Of a stretch of DNA of 64,000 nucleotides, positions 1 through 13,000 are shown in pieces (the stretch's first letter is position 1; the number at the start of each line of letters is the position of its first letter). The stretch comes from Limanda limanda (Eukaryota; Chordata; Actinopteri; Pleuronectiformes; Pleuronectidae): assembly GCF_963576545.1 (NCBI RefSeq), contig NC_083638.1, forward strand, positions 25,988,090 through 26,052,089. The letters are read 5' to 3'. The translations under genes and the position numbers were made by a program. The notes below the pieces were generated by a model. It made no database searches, was not told the origin of the DNA, and saw only the letters and a list, made by a program, of their open reading frames with translations.

Positions 1-1038
1 CATGCTCTAGCAATTAGAAGTAATCACACTCCATGACCACACAAATCTGCTTTGCTCATTTGCAGATCAACTCCACAACAGATTGTAGTCTATAGCATCT
101 ATGTGTACAGTAAAAAAAAAAGCAAACCCACATACAATGACAACATTTACCACATAAGTAAACCCATGGGCTGAATCCTGCAGAGCCTGAAGAGAGACGC
201 CATTGTAGCAGGACACACATCAGATTCATTAACAACCATGAAGAGCAGCGTCACAAACCAGTCATTGTGCAAACGAATGAGGACGTAGCCAATTAAAAAG
301 TACAAAACCATTCAGACAGAACATGGGAACGTACAGTAAGAGCGACCTGCCAACAACACACAGTACATTAGAGACATGATCGGTGCTGCCAGCTTTTTGA
401 TGCAGAAATAAAGGGGCCATTAATTCATGGAGATGCTACTTTTATAGTTGTGTGTTTGAATGCTTTGAATGAAGTTTTAGCAGGTTGCAACAAGTTCAAT
501 TTAACGCCTTTTAAGATCTATGTTGAGTACAACCGACATGAAGTCATATCAGAATCCTAGAATTTGGATGCTATGTTTTATATCAAACTACAGGCAGAAA
601 CAGAAGGTATCTGCCGAGATCAATTCTGACCAACGTGCTTACAGACCTGATCTGATCAGTTACACGTAGGTCTCATTTGTAGAATTATTACAGCGTGCTT
701 ATATTTGTATAATTGAGAAATAACTACAGCACATGCTGACAAAACACAAAGTGTGACGGGAAGTAGCATGAACTTTTACCAAATAAGACGTAGCTAAATG
801 TATTCAAGACTTTACGGCCTAAATTCAGATCATAAAATATTAGACTTTTTAAGACGCAGCTGTTTGCAAGTTGGTCCTAAAGTTAAAAGGTCCTAATCAC
901 CATGTAATCCCGGTGCATCATCCAATTTCTTATATTCCTTCCTAAAATCGTAGCATACTGAGCATGTGCATTTGATGCCAAACAATTACCCAAGCCAAGC
1001 TCCAGCCACCAAAGCTACATTTCAAACTGGATTTTTAC
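1..1038 (-). other. lmo7 intron, no exon seen
   Basis: AT-rich sequence with no minus-strand stretch that could encode the expected coiled coil (acidic/basic, Trp/Glu/Arg-rich). It is read as intron downstream of exon 20; the remaining exons should lie left of the window. Confidence 0.6.
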
Positions 1039-1098
1039 CTCTCGGTTTGAAAAACTCTGCCCTCCTTTTCTGATTGTTCCTAATCATTTTATTAACGT
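1039..1098 (-). CDS. lmo7: lmo7 exon 20
   Basis: Acceptor CATGTTAG, donor GTAAAA, 60 bp. It encodes [20 protein letters not shown], which parallels the SLKNLKRRSQFFE segment of LMO7 that precedes the W.WD.EEER coiled coil. Confidence 0.75.
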
Positions 1099-4000
1099 CT
1101 AACATGGGGAAAGGAAGAGAAATTACAAACTGTATCTGAGGATTTATTCCTTTCAGATGATGTGCGTCATGTTTTGATTTGTAGTGTCTGTTGTTACCTT
1201 TACTTTTGGCCGTCCTGTGGCCTTCAGCAGACCCTCCATCCAAGACTTTACCATGGTCAACCTGCGCAGGTGAAAGAAAAAACAAGATCGGCCTCATGAC
1301 CACCACTAATTAAACTGCACCACCAGAAGCTTTGTGCATCCAATTTTGAAATTAGACGATAACTGGCTGAAACATTGCTCACATTGTCTGTGTGCCCGTT
1401 GAATTTCAATGCTGCGGTTTCTGTAGAGGCAGTGCGGTTGGCATGGTGATCGGGACAGCCCATAAGACCGGGCGCCGCGGCCGTCAGATTGAGGGTCATC
1501 GTGCTCTTGCCCGGCTGGTTTGGATGACTCCCCTCACTGGAGCTCCAATCTAATGACAACGACCAGCCATCAAAACCCAGGCCACGTGATCAACCGACGT
1601 TTGGGATGCAAGAGGTTAAATCATCAAAATGTTTAACCACCAGGAGGAGGTAAAAGACCAAATGGATCTTTTTTTGGCTCATTATCTCACCCTTGTTGCC
1701 ATAGCGTCTAATGTCCATGCTCAGATTGCCGGCCTGCATGGCAGATGTCAGTTTATCCTTCCACTGGTTGTAGTTCATGTGTGCCACCGCCACTCCATCA
1801 ACAGCCACAATCTCATCATCCACACGCAGCTGGCAGAGCTCGGCTGGACTGCCTGAGGAGGGATGGACGGAGGGAGAGGGGGGGCAGGCATCAGGACAAT
1901 GAAAAAAGATGAGCGCGTGGACAGCGCGGCACAGAGGTGCCAGCCTCAGAATTTATTTGCTCAGCACAAAGTGAGAAACAAGCAGTAATGGGAGGACAAG
2001 GTTGCTGCTCGCGAGTCAAAAAGTGGGCCTGTCAAGCAAAACTGCACAGCAGCGAGTTAAGTGACACCTCTCTCACATCTAATTAAACATTTATGGTGGA
2101 GTTTTAAATCACACACACACATCCTGAATGAGTGCATCAGTGAAAACCACCCAATGATCCTTTCTCCTCTCATGGACATCATTAACATAATCGCTTTGGA
2201 TAATTTGAACATTTCTCCTTGTTTGCATAATTTTGCACTCTTATTTAGCTGCACTATCATTTTGGCTCTCAAGACATTGAAGCACCAACATCCTTTTTAT
2301 TTCTCCACTCTGTAACCTGAGCAGCCAGTGTGGTGTGTTCCTGTTCCAAAGTGCCGGCTGTGTGCGAAAGCAAACGAGAAGCGGAAAATAATATGCGAGC
2401 ACGTCGTAGCAGAAAATGTTCAACGGCCTAATCGTCACACTATTTCAGTCCATCTACGATTAATAATTCATGTTACAAAATTACAGTAATGCAGAGTTAA
2501 ATATAGCGAACGTCTTACCGGGCTGGATGAACTTTACTCTCGCTCCTGTCGAGTCCCAGTGAGTCTGCAAACCGAAGTCTGGTACGCTTTTGGGTTTAAG
2601 GGTAAGGCTCACTCTCATGTTACTGTGATCCACCTGAAACACACACACACACACACGTTAAGGTGACACCCTGTGATCCAATGTCCTGTACTTCCTGGTG
2701 GAAATCAGAGACTTGAGGGCCTGCTGAATAAATACAGGGATACTCTTATAAGTGACCACTTTATAATTTTCTGGTTTTGTTGTGACATGCAGATACATTC
2801 ATGCGTGTGGCTTTGGTGAATGCTGGTAAAGCAGTGCATTGAAAAGGTATTTTAGGCCTTGAAGTCATATGGTGCACATATGAGACTCATGTTGAGGTTG
2901 GCGGACTTATGTGATGTCATTGTCGTTGTCCATGCAGCAGTTGCTCCGAAAATAGCAGAATGAGGGTCGTGGTACTTTAAGGGTGCAACAAAATAAACAG
3001 TGAAAACTATTATTTTACTGATATTTAACTTGTCAGACTAGAAAAGGACGAGTGAAACCATTTTTTATCGAAGACTCAGATCTAGAAAGTGTTAGACTAG
3101 AAGCTGAACCAGCATGAACAATAACAGACTGAAAACTGTCTTACCTACATGGATTACAATTGTTTTTACAGTGCAAAATGTTTTTCCTGCGGCAAGTCAA
3201 AATGTCAAAGAGAGTCAAAACACGTGTGGGTGAAAGAGACCCTAAGACCCAAGTTTGACATAATACTTACATCTTCCTCTACAAAAAAAATACTCAGCTA
3301 TTTTAATATAAGCAATAGTTAACTGGAATAGCACTAAGAGTTCCTCTATCTGGGCCCAAAATATTCCTTATGAAACCCTATTTAAACTCTTTGAATCCAG
3401 GATCTATGAATTATTCTGAGAAATCGACTCAAATGTAGAAAAGCGTTGCAATATTAAATAAAGTGAAAAACAAATTCCTGGATCTCCAAAAATAATTGAA
3501 CGGGTTCTTCCTTGGGTTACCCTCTGCATGCCTCTGTGATAATGACATTTTAGGCTGTGAAAACTGTGCCATGTATTTAGATTAACTTGTTAAGTCAGAA
3601 TAAATCAGCTGAAGTAGTTCAGTTTCTAATAATTGTTCCAAGTAAAATCTCTTAAACACTGACAAACTACAGTTTAATACATGCAACAGATGTGACAATC
3701 CCTCATTAGTTTAAACAATTAGATCCTAGTTAAAGACATCACAGATGTTCCCAGCTGTTCACAGTTCAAGTGCATCAATACAAACACAGGGCACTATCGC
3801 TGTGTGATGTAAAACAACAGTTCACCTTGGTAGTTGTCGGCAGAGTGGAACTGCTGTAGTGTTGGGCCTGCAGGGATGAATAAGGTAGTGGCTGGGTCTG
3901 GGTGCAGGGCTGCTGGTGAAACCCGTTGGTCTTGAGGGAGGACTGAGTGGAGAGAATGGACCCCCCCGCTCCCTCCTCCTCCTCCACCACCACCTGATCT

Positions 4001-7000
4001 GTGCCACTCTGATTCATCTGGCTGGTTTTCTTCAGTCTGAGTGAAGTCCTCAGTTGACTGGCTGCAGTCTGTCTTTTAAGAGAAGATTTTGTGGGTGGAT
4101 AAAGACATTTTTCTTTCTCACTGTTCAACTGCAAACCGCTGCAGTCTACCTGCAGATGAAAAAAAAACAAAAAACAGGATGATTTCTTCAGAGGGAAGGT
4201 GCAGACAAATGTGATCGCGCCATTAACTCTCCAGGCAGACGTGAGAAATAAGTGTGTTATCTTCTATTGAGTTGACACTGTTCAGGCTGTGGCAGCAGCA
4301 ATCCTATTATTGATGAGGGCAAAAGAAAAGGCAACACGAGCCCCCACACACACAGGAAACACTCTTATTATATTAACTTGCTAGAGTCCATGTGGCGGAC
4401 TTACGAGTCCCTGTGCACTAAACGTACACAGAGTCAGAATTACAGCCGGAGAATTAGAACTGTCTAGACTGTAAAACATTATGTGCAGCTGGCGGCTCTT
4501 TCTTTTAAAACCTCCATAACTTCACTAACACTGGAGAATTTTTTCAGTTTTGACTGTAGAGACCACTGACTGTATATAAAGATGGTCTTTGAGAAAAGTG
4601 TACTTTGATTTCTTTAGCTTGGTCCACGTCCCATCCACTAACATGGAGGTGGCCAGATTGATGACCTTGGTGACAGGTGGCAATCAAAAAGCTTTGGCTT
4701 CTCTTTTGGGGAGCAGTCATGTTGTCCATCTATATAAACACTAGTGACAAACCTATGTGTATCTACTGTTTATCTGCACCCTGTTACCATGTCCATCACC
4801 ATAAAAAACAGCTGGAGTGTGACTTTTGATGTCTAAAGTGACAATGTAGGTCTATTTTGTTTGATATTTTACAGGGTATACTATTTTTCCACTAGGTGGC
4901 GTCTTACTGTGTGGAGACCATTTGGTAAAACTCACCGTGCACAGTCTCGGCAGCGACGACATCCTGGACTGCTTGGTCCCAAAGGGTCTCGCTGTGAGCG
5001 CAGAAGAGAGACGGGACGAGCCCTCGGACCGCCGGTAACCACGGGGAAGGCTGGCCGAGCCGGACCACGACACCGTTCTGGACAAGTACTTGTAGTTAGC
5101 TGCTTTTTTCCCAGCTGGCTCCCTAGTCTTCTTAAGGCTCTCTTCCTGGGACGTGTCCTCCAGAGACGTCTGATTCACTGGAGCAGGACAAAAGGTGGGA
5201 ACTGCTGGATCGATGCAGGGTGGAAGCTCCTTGTGATTCAACGTAGATGCCGTGCAGGTGGATTTTGTGGCCTCCTTTGGCTGCAAGGTTGTGACCAGAG
5301 TGGAGATTTTATTTACAGGAACATTCTGGGGCTGAGCCGGTTCAGATGTGGGCTGGGGCGGAGCTGGTCTGCCCTGAGCTTTGACTTGAGTCTGAGAGCT
5401 GAAAGGGAAGTCTACCGAGGGTGTGGTGGCTCCGGCTCCCTCTGAAGCCAGGGAGGGGAAGTGGGTCTCCTCTCCCAGGATGGTCCCATCGGAGGCAGGC
5501 ATGGCGCCAACCAGTGATCCCTGAGAAGAAATAAAGCACAGGCACAGAGTTTGCCATGTAACAGCATAACATGAAGATAGATTACACCCTGCCTTGCACT
5601 TTTCAAATGTTTTATTGGATGTTATAAGGCATTACATCTCTGTTTGACAGGACAGAGTGAAGTGGAGAGGGGGAAATAGAGCAGGGCCGGATGAAGTCTC
5701 CCTACATGTTCAACCACTAGCTCATTGATTGAGCGGGCACCACATTCAGCTATATCTATCAGATTCTGTTTGTTTTTTTTAAATTGTTGGTACTTTTTCC
5801 AGCATTACACAAAACAAAATGCATTCAATAAAGCCATAGTGGAAAAACAGAGCACACAGCTGTAAACTCACCTGTGTATGGGCTGAGTTGTAGGTGACGA
5901 GTGTCACCCTGGGGCTGTGAGGTGCCTCAGTGGCGTAGCCGCGGGACAGCAGAGCTCGAGTATGTGGCCGGAGATCAGAGCTGGATGATTTGGACAGAGG
6001 AGCGGTGGAGTGGAGACAGGGGGCGGGGTTACACCTGCGCGGCGGCGGCTGGTCTCTGAGGAGTCGGCGTGTAAGGGAAGAGGAGCCGATGTAATGAAAG
6101 GAAGCAGAAAGCATGAGGGGGAGGATGTGGGTCATATTACAGGAGTTCACTGCGGCTTTTCATGCACAGGGTTTTAGAGTGTCAGCATTTTCTATTGGAT
6201 GTACCTCTTAAAGTGGCTCACAGCCCCATTAGTCATGGACAGAGAGCACGCATTGATCACATGCTCTCTGTCCAGCGACTTCCTGCGGTGGTCAGTGTTG
6301 GAGCTCCGGCGGCGATTCTTCCACTTTGTCAAGTCCTGAAACAAACGTATAAGCCAATGAATCTGGTGCTTTTGGGGATAAAACTACATTTTAATTACAT
6401 TTTCAATATGTTAAATCTCAGACACATTGTTGTGACATAGAAAGTTCAATCTCGACCTTGGGCACTGATCTCATCAGGTGTAACCAACTCCAAACACAAG
6501 GTCCTGTAGCTGATCTCAAGCTTCTGATAGTGTCACATTATCCAGGTGATAAACTCCACCCCCATTTCTTTGAATTGCAAATATCAAAATCTCCACTTCT
6601 CCAAGAAGCGTCACTATAATTTAAGCTTTAGGGCAAAAACATTTAAATAAATTTGTATTGAGAAATCTCTTAAAATTAACTCAACTGGCCCTCAGTTGAG
6701 AATAGGGCTGGGTTGTTCATTATGGAAGATTAAAAAGGAGAAATTGATTTGAATATTCACCATATTTCCGGTGATTGACATCATTTTACATAACAGGGGC
6801 TACAGTGTCCTGTGTGTCCCTGAACTTTGTCTTTCTTTGTTTTTTACAGACCCCGCCCACATGACTTACATCCTGCCACTGAGCGTCGGTCTCCTTGCCG
6901 TCTTCTTGCTGCCACTCCTCTGCCGTGTCAGCGTCCCGACCCCCATCGTGACTGGGGTTCTGCTTGGGAAGTTTACGCACAGGGTAGAACATCGGGATGT

Positions 7001-10000
7001 CGCTGAGAGATTTACTCCTGTTTCACACACAGACAAAGAAACGGGACATTAAAATGAATAATGGATACGCAGAGGGAAGAAGGCATCGAAAACAACAGCA
7101 CATTATTTTAGTGTCACTTTAGAACATAGTGTTGCAGAGCAAGCATGACGAACATACCAACTAGCTTCTACATGCAGACACACACAAATCACATGACGGG
7201 ATACAGTATTAACTGCAGCAACGCGACACATTCTGCATTCAAACAACAGAATCCATAATCAAGTGCGAGGCGGGGGGGGGGGGGGGGGAGCTGCCATGCA
7301 AATCAAATACCGCAGCAGTATAAATGGCAGCAGATGTTGCTGTCTGGGTAACACAACAGATTTGACTCACAGCAAGTAATGGCACTGCTGCAGGCAACAG
7401 CGGATGTCAGACGTGCCATTCAGATAACTTACAGCAGCTTTTAGCGGCTGGGATATCAAAACTGACATAATTTGATCCAAGCAGCCAGGACTGTGATTAC
7501 AATCAGTCCTGTGGTTTGTCATAAATTCCTCTGACATGTCACCAAATGCTCCGTCTTCGGGAACAAGCAGGAGCCGTTTGCAGAGAAATGCCACTTTGCA
7601 GCCAAGCGGAACACAAACCAGAGCAGACACGGAGGAAGCAGCGACAACACCAGCGCTGGTTTTTACACCCAGAACTTTAGGACTCACCAAATCCAGCCAG
7701 GGTTGACCTGAACGGGGGTCTCAGGCCTGACCTGGTTGTGATATGCTCTACAGAACCAAAGAAACACATGGAGATGGATGACCGCCATTATGCTAACGAA
7801 TGGGTTGGATAAAAGCAGCTTATGGGATGGCGTGGGGACAACATCACGTAGCAAAGAGGCATGTAGTTTAAAATAGGATGCGACAAAAAATGGGTTCACA
7901 CACAAACGATCTTGGCAGAAAGATTGAGTTTAATGCACAAATTCACAGGCTATACAGTATTTAAATCTGTTAATTGTTCCACGTCAAATCATATCGGAGC
8001 ACACGTAAAAAACAGGACAGCACACAATGTGTATAAATAACTTTTTTGTTATGCTATGAGAGGGCACGAGTCATCTGATTAACCATTATGATCTAATGAG
8101 TCACTCAGCACGTTGCCGTCAAAACACCCTCAACATCATCTGTGCTATAAAAAAAAGTGCCAAAGCGACCGCCTGATAATTACAATAGCACATTTAGTCT
8201 AATAACTGCATTAAATATCTGAGAAAGCTTTTTATATCTTCGCAACAAATTATGAACCTATGCACCTTTCACATTTGTAAATCTCCAATGCATCTGTTTG
8301 ACAATGTGATACATGAGTGGAGAAGTGTTAGAACTTGTATCAGCAGACTATGCAGTGTGTAGTGTGGGTATTTGTATTTGTGAGATGTTCAGTAACTCCA
8401 CCAAGGAGTGTTTGTTTGTCGTTTGCAGATTATTCAAAAACGATTTTTCTACCATTACCCCTGTACTTTGTGGAGGGGCGGGGCATGACCTTAGGAGGAA
8501 CCCATTAAATGTAGGTGCAGATCCGGATCAGGGGGGAGGGATAAAGGAACCTTTTAAGATTGCCAGATTTGGATCTAGCAAATTTAAAGTGATTTCATAA
8601 GGGGACTGCTGGGCCCTGGTGGAGGTTTGTGCTCTCAGACTTCCTGTTTGGTGTGGACCCTCAGAACAGAGAGTTTATTGGTTTCTCTACAATTTGATAA
8701 GGTCTCGATTTTACTTTATAAAGTGCTTTGATGATTTTGTGCTATACAAATCCATTTGCATTGAAAGTTCTCAGTGATGGTTTTGAGGCCCTCCAGTTGT
8801 GGTAAAGTTGTTTTGCATAGTAGCAGACGTCACAAGGTCAAAGTCTTCCTCAGAAGAACCCAGAGCTTTGTGGCTAGAATCACAGAAAAGGAAGAGAACA
8901 TGTGAAATAAGAACATGATAAATAAACAATAGTAGCACAGGACGTCTAAACAATGTTTAGGTTTTAGTTTATCTTTTAGCATCAGTAGCACTTGCTAATG
9001 CCTGCACCAAGCAAACCAATATTTAGTTTGCTTGAAATAATGAACTATACACTTCCATTTAATGCTAAACATGAAACCACATGTCATGTCAAACTGCAGT
9101 TATATTAGCAAGTTATATTGTATGTTTAAGTATTAATTTAGCTTCAGCTTAAGTCAGACTCAAGCCTGCAAACTCAGCCATGTGATATTTCTATTCAAGC
9201 AATGCACCCATAGCTTTGAACATCAAGCAAAAGGCAACAGTTCAAAAGAGCCCTTCCTGCTCTGCCTTGTATTAGTTTGACTTAGCTGTGCCCTCACACT
9301 GCTGCGCATCACAGAGCGTTAAAAGCAGCCCACCGACCTTAAGCCTTGCATTTTACGATACCAGGGTCTCGTCTGGGAGCCGAGGTAGATCGTGCGCACG
9401 CGAGTCTCCTCTTCGGGCGTCCAGTAGCGAGGCAAGAAGCGGTCGGTATCGGGGTTGGCAGACATCTGACGAAGAGCCTGCTGCACCCGCCGGAAATACA
9501 AGTCATCTAGGACGGGGTCGGCTTCGGCAGAGTCGTCTTCCGAGTCCTCATCACAGAGGGCCCGCTGGAAGAGCTCTTCATCAAAGAGAGACTCGGGAGG
9601 AGTCGGAGCGAGTTGGGGTTTGGGAGAGACGGGGGCATCAGAGCTGATGATCACACAGGCATCGCTTTGGGTGAAGTAATAACAGCAAGAATCTTAGAAG
9701 TGATCTCCCACGTCACAAAGCTGCTTCAAATTTTAAAAAGGCACAAGTGTGACTGATGATTAATGTATGATTTATGCTAATTCACAGTCTTCTGAGGATA
9801 AGCTCACAGGGTTACACAAGGTTCGTTAAATTTTTAAGCAGCGGCGCAGGAGGTAGCGTCTCCTGGTTCACCATCAACACTTTGCATCGTCGTCTACTTC
9901 TGCAAAGAGTTGCTCTCGTCTGCTGGGCACTAATCTGAGCCGGGAGGGACGATGGTTGATCTTCTGCTCCCATGTGGGTGTGGCAGCCTCAGGCCAAACT

Positions 10001-13000
10001 GCCCCCCCCGGATCATATGCTACCAGTCTGGAGCTCATTCTAACACAGCCTCTAGTCACCATAGTAACAATGCCTAACGACTAATGGGATAAAGTCAACA
10101 AGAAACTCACTCGGAGGCCATTTGGTCTTTAATCACCTGGGCAGAGCAACTCAATATTTAAGGTTTCTAAATATTCAATTTGAAAAACGTGTTTCTTTAT
10201 TTGTATTATAAAATGTCAACTTCATAACCCAAGTTTTAACAAGAAAACGAGACAATATATTAAAATAATGTTCACATTAACTTGCATTGGCTGATATTTT
10301 TAGGTAGTTAAAGTTGACCGACCATCTGACTCAACTGTAAATCATTATGTCTTCAGAACAGAAACCGTTTTGACAAAAATGTGAAATATGCTCCATAAGT
10401 TATATAGTTTGTCAACATACAACTACTGTCTCGCGTTTTTGTCCAGTTTCTGATTCCACAATAAAAGACTGTTTATGTTCTTAATTCAAATGAATTCTAT
10501 CTAAAAGATATACATGTTTAGACTCAAAATATGAAAAACAAAATTTACAGTGGAACAGAATGTGAAAAATGCACATCAGCTATGAGTGACTTAGTCACAG
10601 CATGTGAACTTGCTGCTACCACAGCTACAGTACCTGGTGAGTGGACCGTCGCTGTCCTCTTCCTCTCGTCTTTGTTTTCTCCGTAGAAGTGGTGTTGGGA
10701 TCTGACCTTTAGTCTGATGGACTGGGGGCTGTGAGGTCTCCATTCTGAAGACCTGCTCAGCTTCTGCATCACTTCCACAACCTGGAGATCACACATACAA
10801 AAGATTGGTTTTGAGGAAAAGGACGAGAAATAAAAGCTTAAAACAGACAGTTAAAATGAAAGAAAGTCTGAAAACCAGAGAAACACACAGGAGCCTTCAG
10901 TCGATGACTGAGTCTGCCACAGCTAAAGCCTTTAGGGAGATTTGTGCCAAGTATTTGACCCTCTCCCTTCCCAGACACTTATCACCACAGTGTGGAACTT
11001 GACACAATCTATCAATGACGCGCAGCGACACCAAGCACGGCGGTGACAAAATCAGAGGATCAGCAGCGTCTGGATAGAAGTTTTATATGGACTTTTCTAT
11101 TCTAAGCTTTTTTTGCAGTTTCCCAATAGCAGGTAGGTTTTCTCAGGAAGAAAAAAAAACAGACTAAGAAACTACATTTGTGCCCAAATTCAAGATTCAT
11201 ACTTGAAATGGTGCAACGTTCACAAACTTAACTAGGAGATTATAAACTGAAATGTACCTTCACTGTTTGGGCGGAGGGCCCGGGAGTCCGGAGAATCAAC
11301 ACAGTCCACAGAGTTCTCCCTCTTATAGCTCCGTCTCATAGGCTGACGTTCCTCCCTCTCCGGGTACCAGCCCTCCCTGTACCCGCCGTCTCTCACAATC
11401 ACGTTACTGCCCTCGTCTAGGGACTGGATTTAATAAAGGGCAGGCTCAGTATGAATATAATAAAAACTAAAAATTTACAGGATTAGGATTACAAACCAAA
11501 GAGGCTAGAGGAGCAGCTTACCTTGGACAAGGCCAAACCTAAGAGTCCTTCAAAGGCCTTGAAGTTGAGCTGAGGTCCACTGTAGAACGCGTCCAGGTGA
11601 GCTTTGCGGCCCAACCAGTAGATGGTGATCAGAACCTGAGGAGGATCACAGGTATGAACATGAAGTACACAAGTGCACTCTCCTGTTAAAAGAACACATT
11701 GAACTTGATTATCATCTTTTCAATTCCAAACAACAACAGATATTTCTGCGATAACATCTCTCCAGAACATCATAAAACTAAACTTCCAACGTATTCCGTC
11801 AGAGATACAGGACAAAAGCGGCAAAGCACCGATGCTACAATGACTTACCTCTCTGCCTAAAAACCCACAGAACACAGTTCAATCGAGCTGCCAGCCCACC
11901 CCTACCACTCCGACAAAAATGGCCATCAGCTTGACAGACGGAGCAAGACCCTTTTCCGCCCTCATTTTAAAAGTGACAGCAAAGTGCTGCTGTCTGTGAC
12001 ACTATCATTTTGCAGCCTCTCCCCTGTCACAGCAGGTTGGACAGCGCTGCCAGTTTGTGCCTGGTGTTTCTCACCCAAAGGGGAAGGACAGTACACTGTG
12101 AAAGTCCTGAGGAAAAGCTGAGCAGTGCTGCAGTCAGGAAACGTTTAGAAGACAGACAATAAGGAAACCCAGTGGTGCTAGAGGCTAAATGCATCTATCG
12201 GTATGCTACCCAAGGCAATGCTAACATGATAAAGTTAGAATGTAATGTTCCTCTTGATTTAGCTTGTTTGACTAAAATGGTCTTTTTAGGTGGTGTGAGC
12301 TTTGCAAAAGGCCAAACAATCCTACACACATTTTTCTAGTTTTTATTAAAGACACATAAGGGTGAAATCTGCACCAAATTTGATCAACGCCATAAATGTC
12401 AGATTTTCTTTTTCATGCCAAGATTCAGATACAATTTCCTGAGAAATTGGCAAAAACAATGAAATTGTCCTTGAATAAATCTGCACCAGATTAACTGGGC
12501 TGGTTGATGGCCCATCCCTCCACCGAGTGTGGCAAAAAAAAGGTTCCGAACTTTTGTTGACGAAAAAACAAACAAAACGAGGAATTGACAGCTATGATTA
12601 GTTTTTCTGGTATTTAGTATTTTCTTGCTCGCCAAATTCAAATTTTGACATAACAAGAAAAGTCAGTGGATCATTAAAGTGACTCAAATTCATCCTGAGG
12701 GTGTGTAGTAAGATTTTACTGTTGAGAAATGTCATTTAAACCACAAAAATCCACCTCATTCAGACAAGACCTTTGCAGCATAGTTAGTTTTCTGAATCTA
12801 CATTCCGACTTGATTACCCCAGATCTGATTCAATAAAAAATTGATGATGAAAAGAAATGTCTTTAATACCCTGTCGGAGCCTATAGGCAGATGCTGGGTT
12901 GGTGGAGGGGTTGAATCAACAGTCAGCGATACTGACGCAGAGGAGCAGAGGCATTGAGAAGTTTAAAATTAGCCTATTTAGCATCCAACTTGAGAGGGTG

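Noticed and set aside
4861..5445. 194-codon plus-strand frame
   Set aside because: Antisense shadow of lmo7 exon 14, which has phase, splice sites and homology on the minus strand.
9288..9647. 119-codon plus-strand Arg/Ser-rich frame
   Set aside because: Antisense shadow of lmo7 exon 10.
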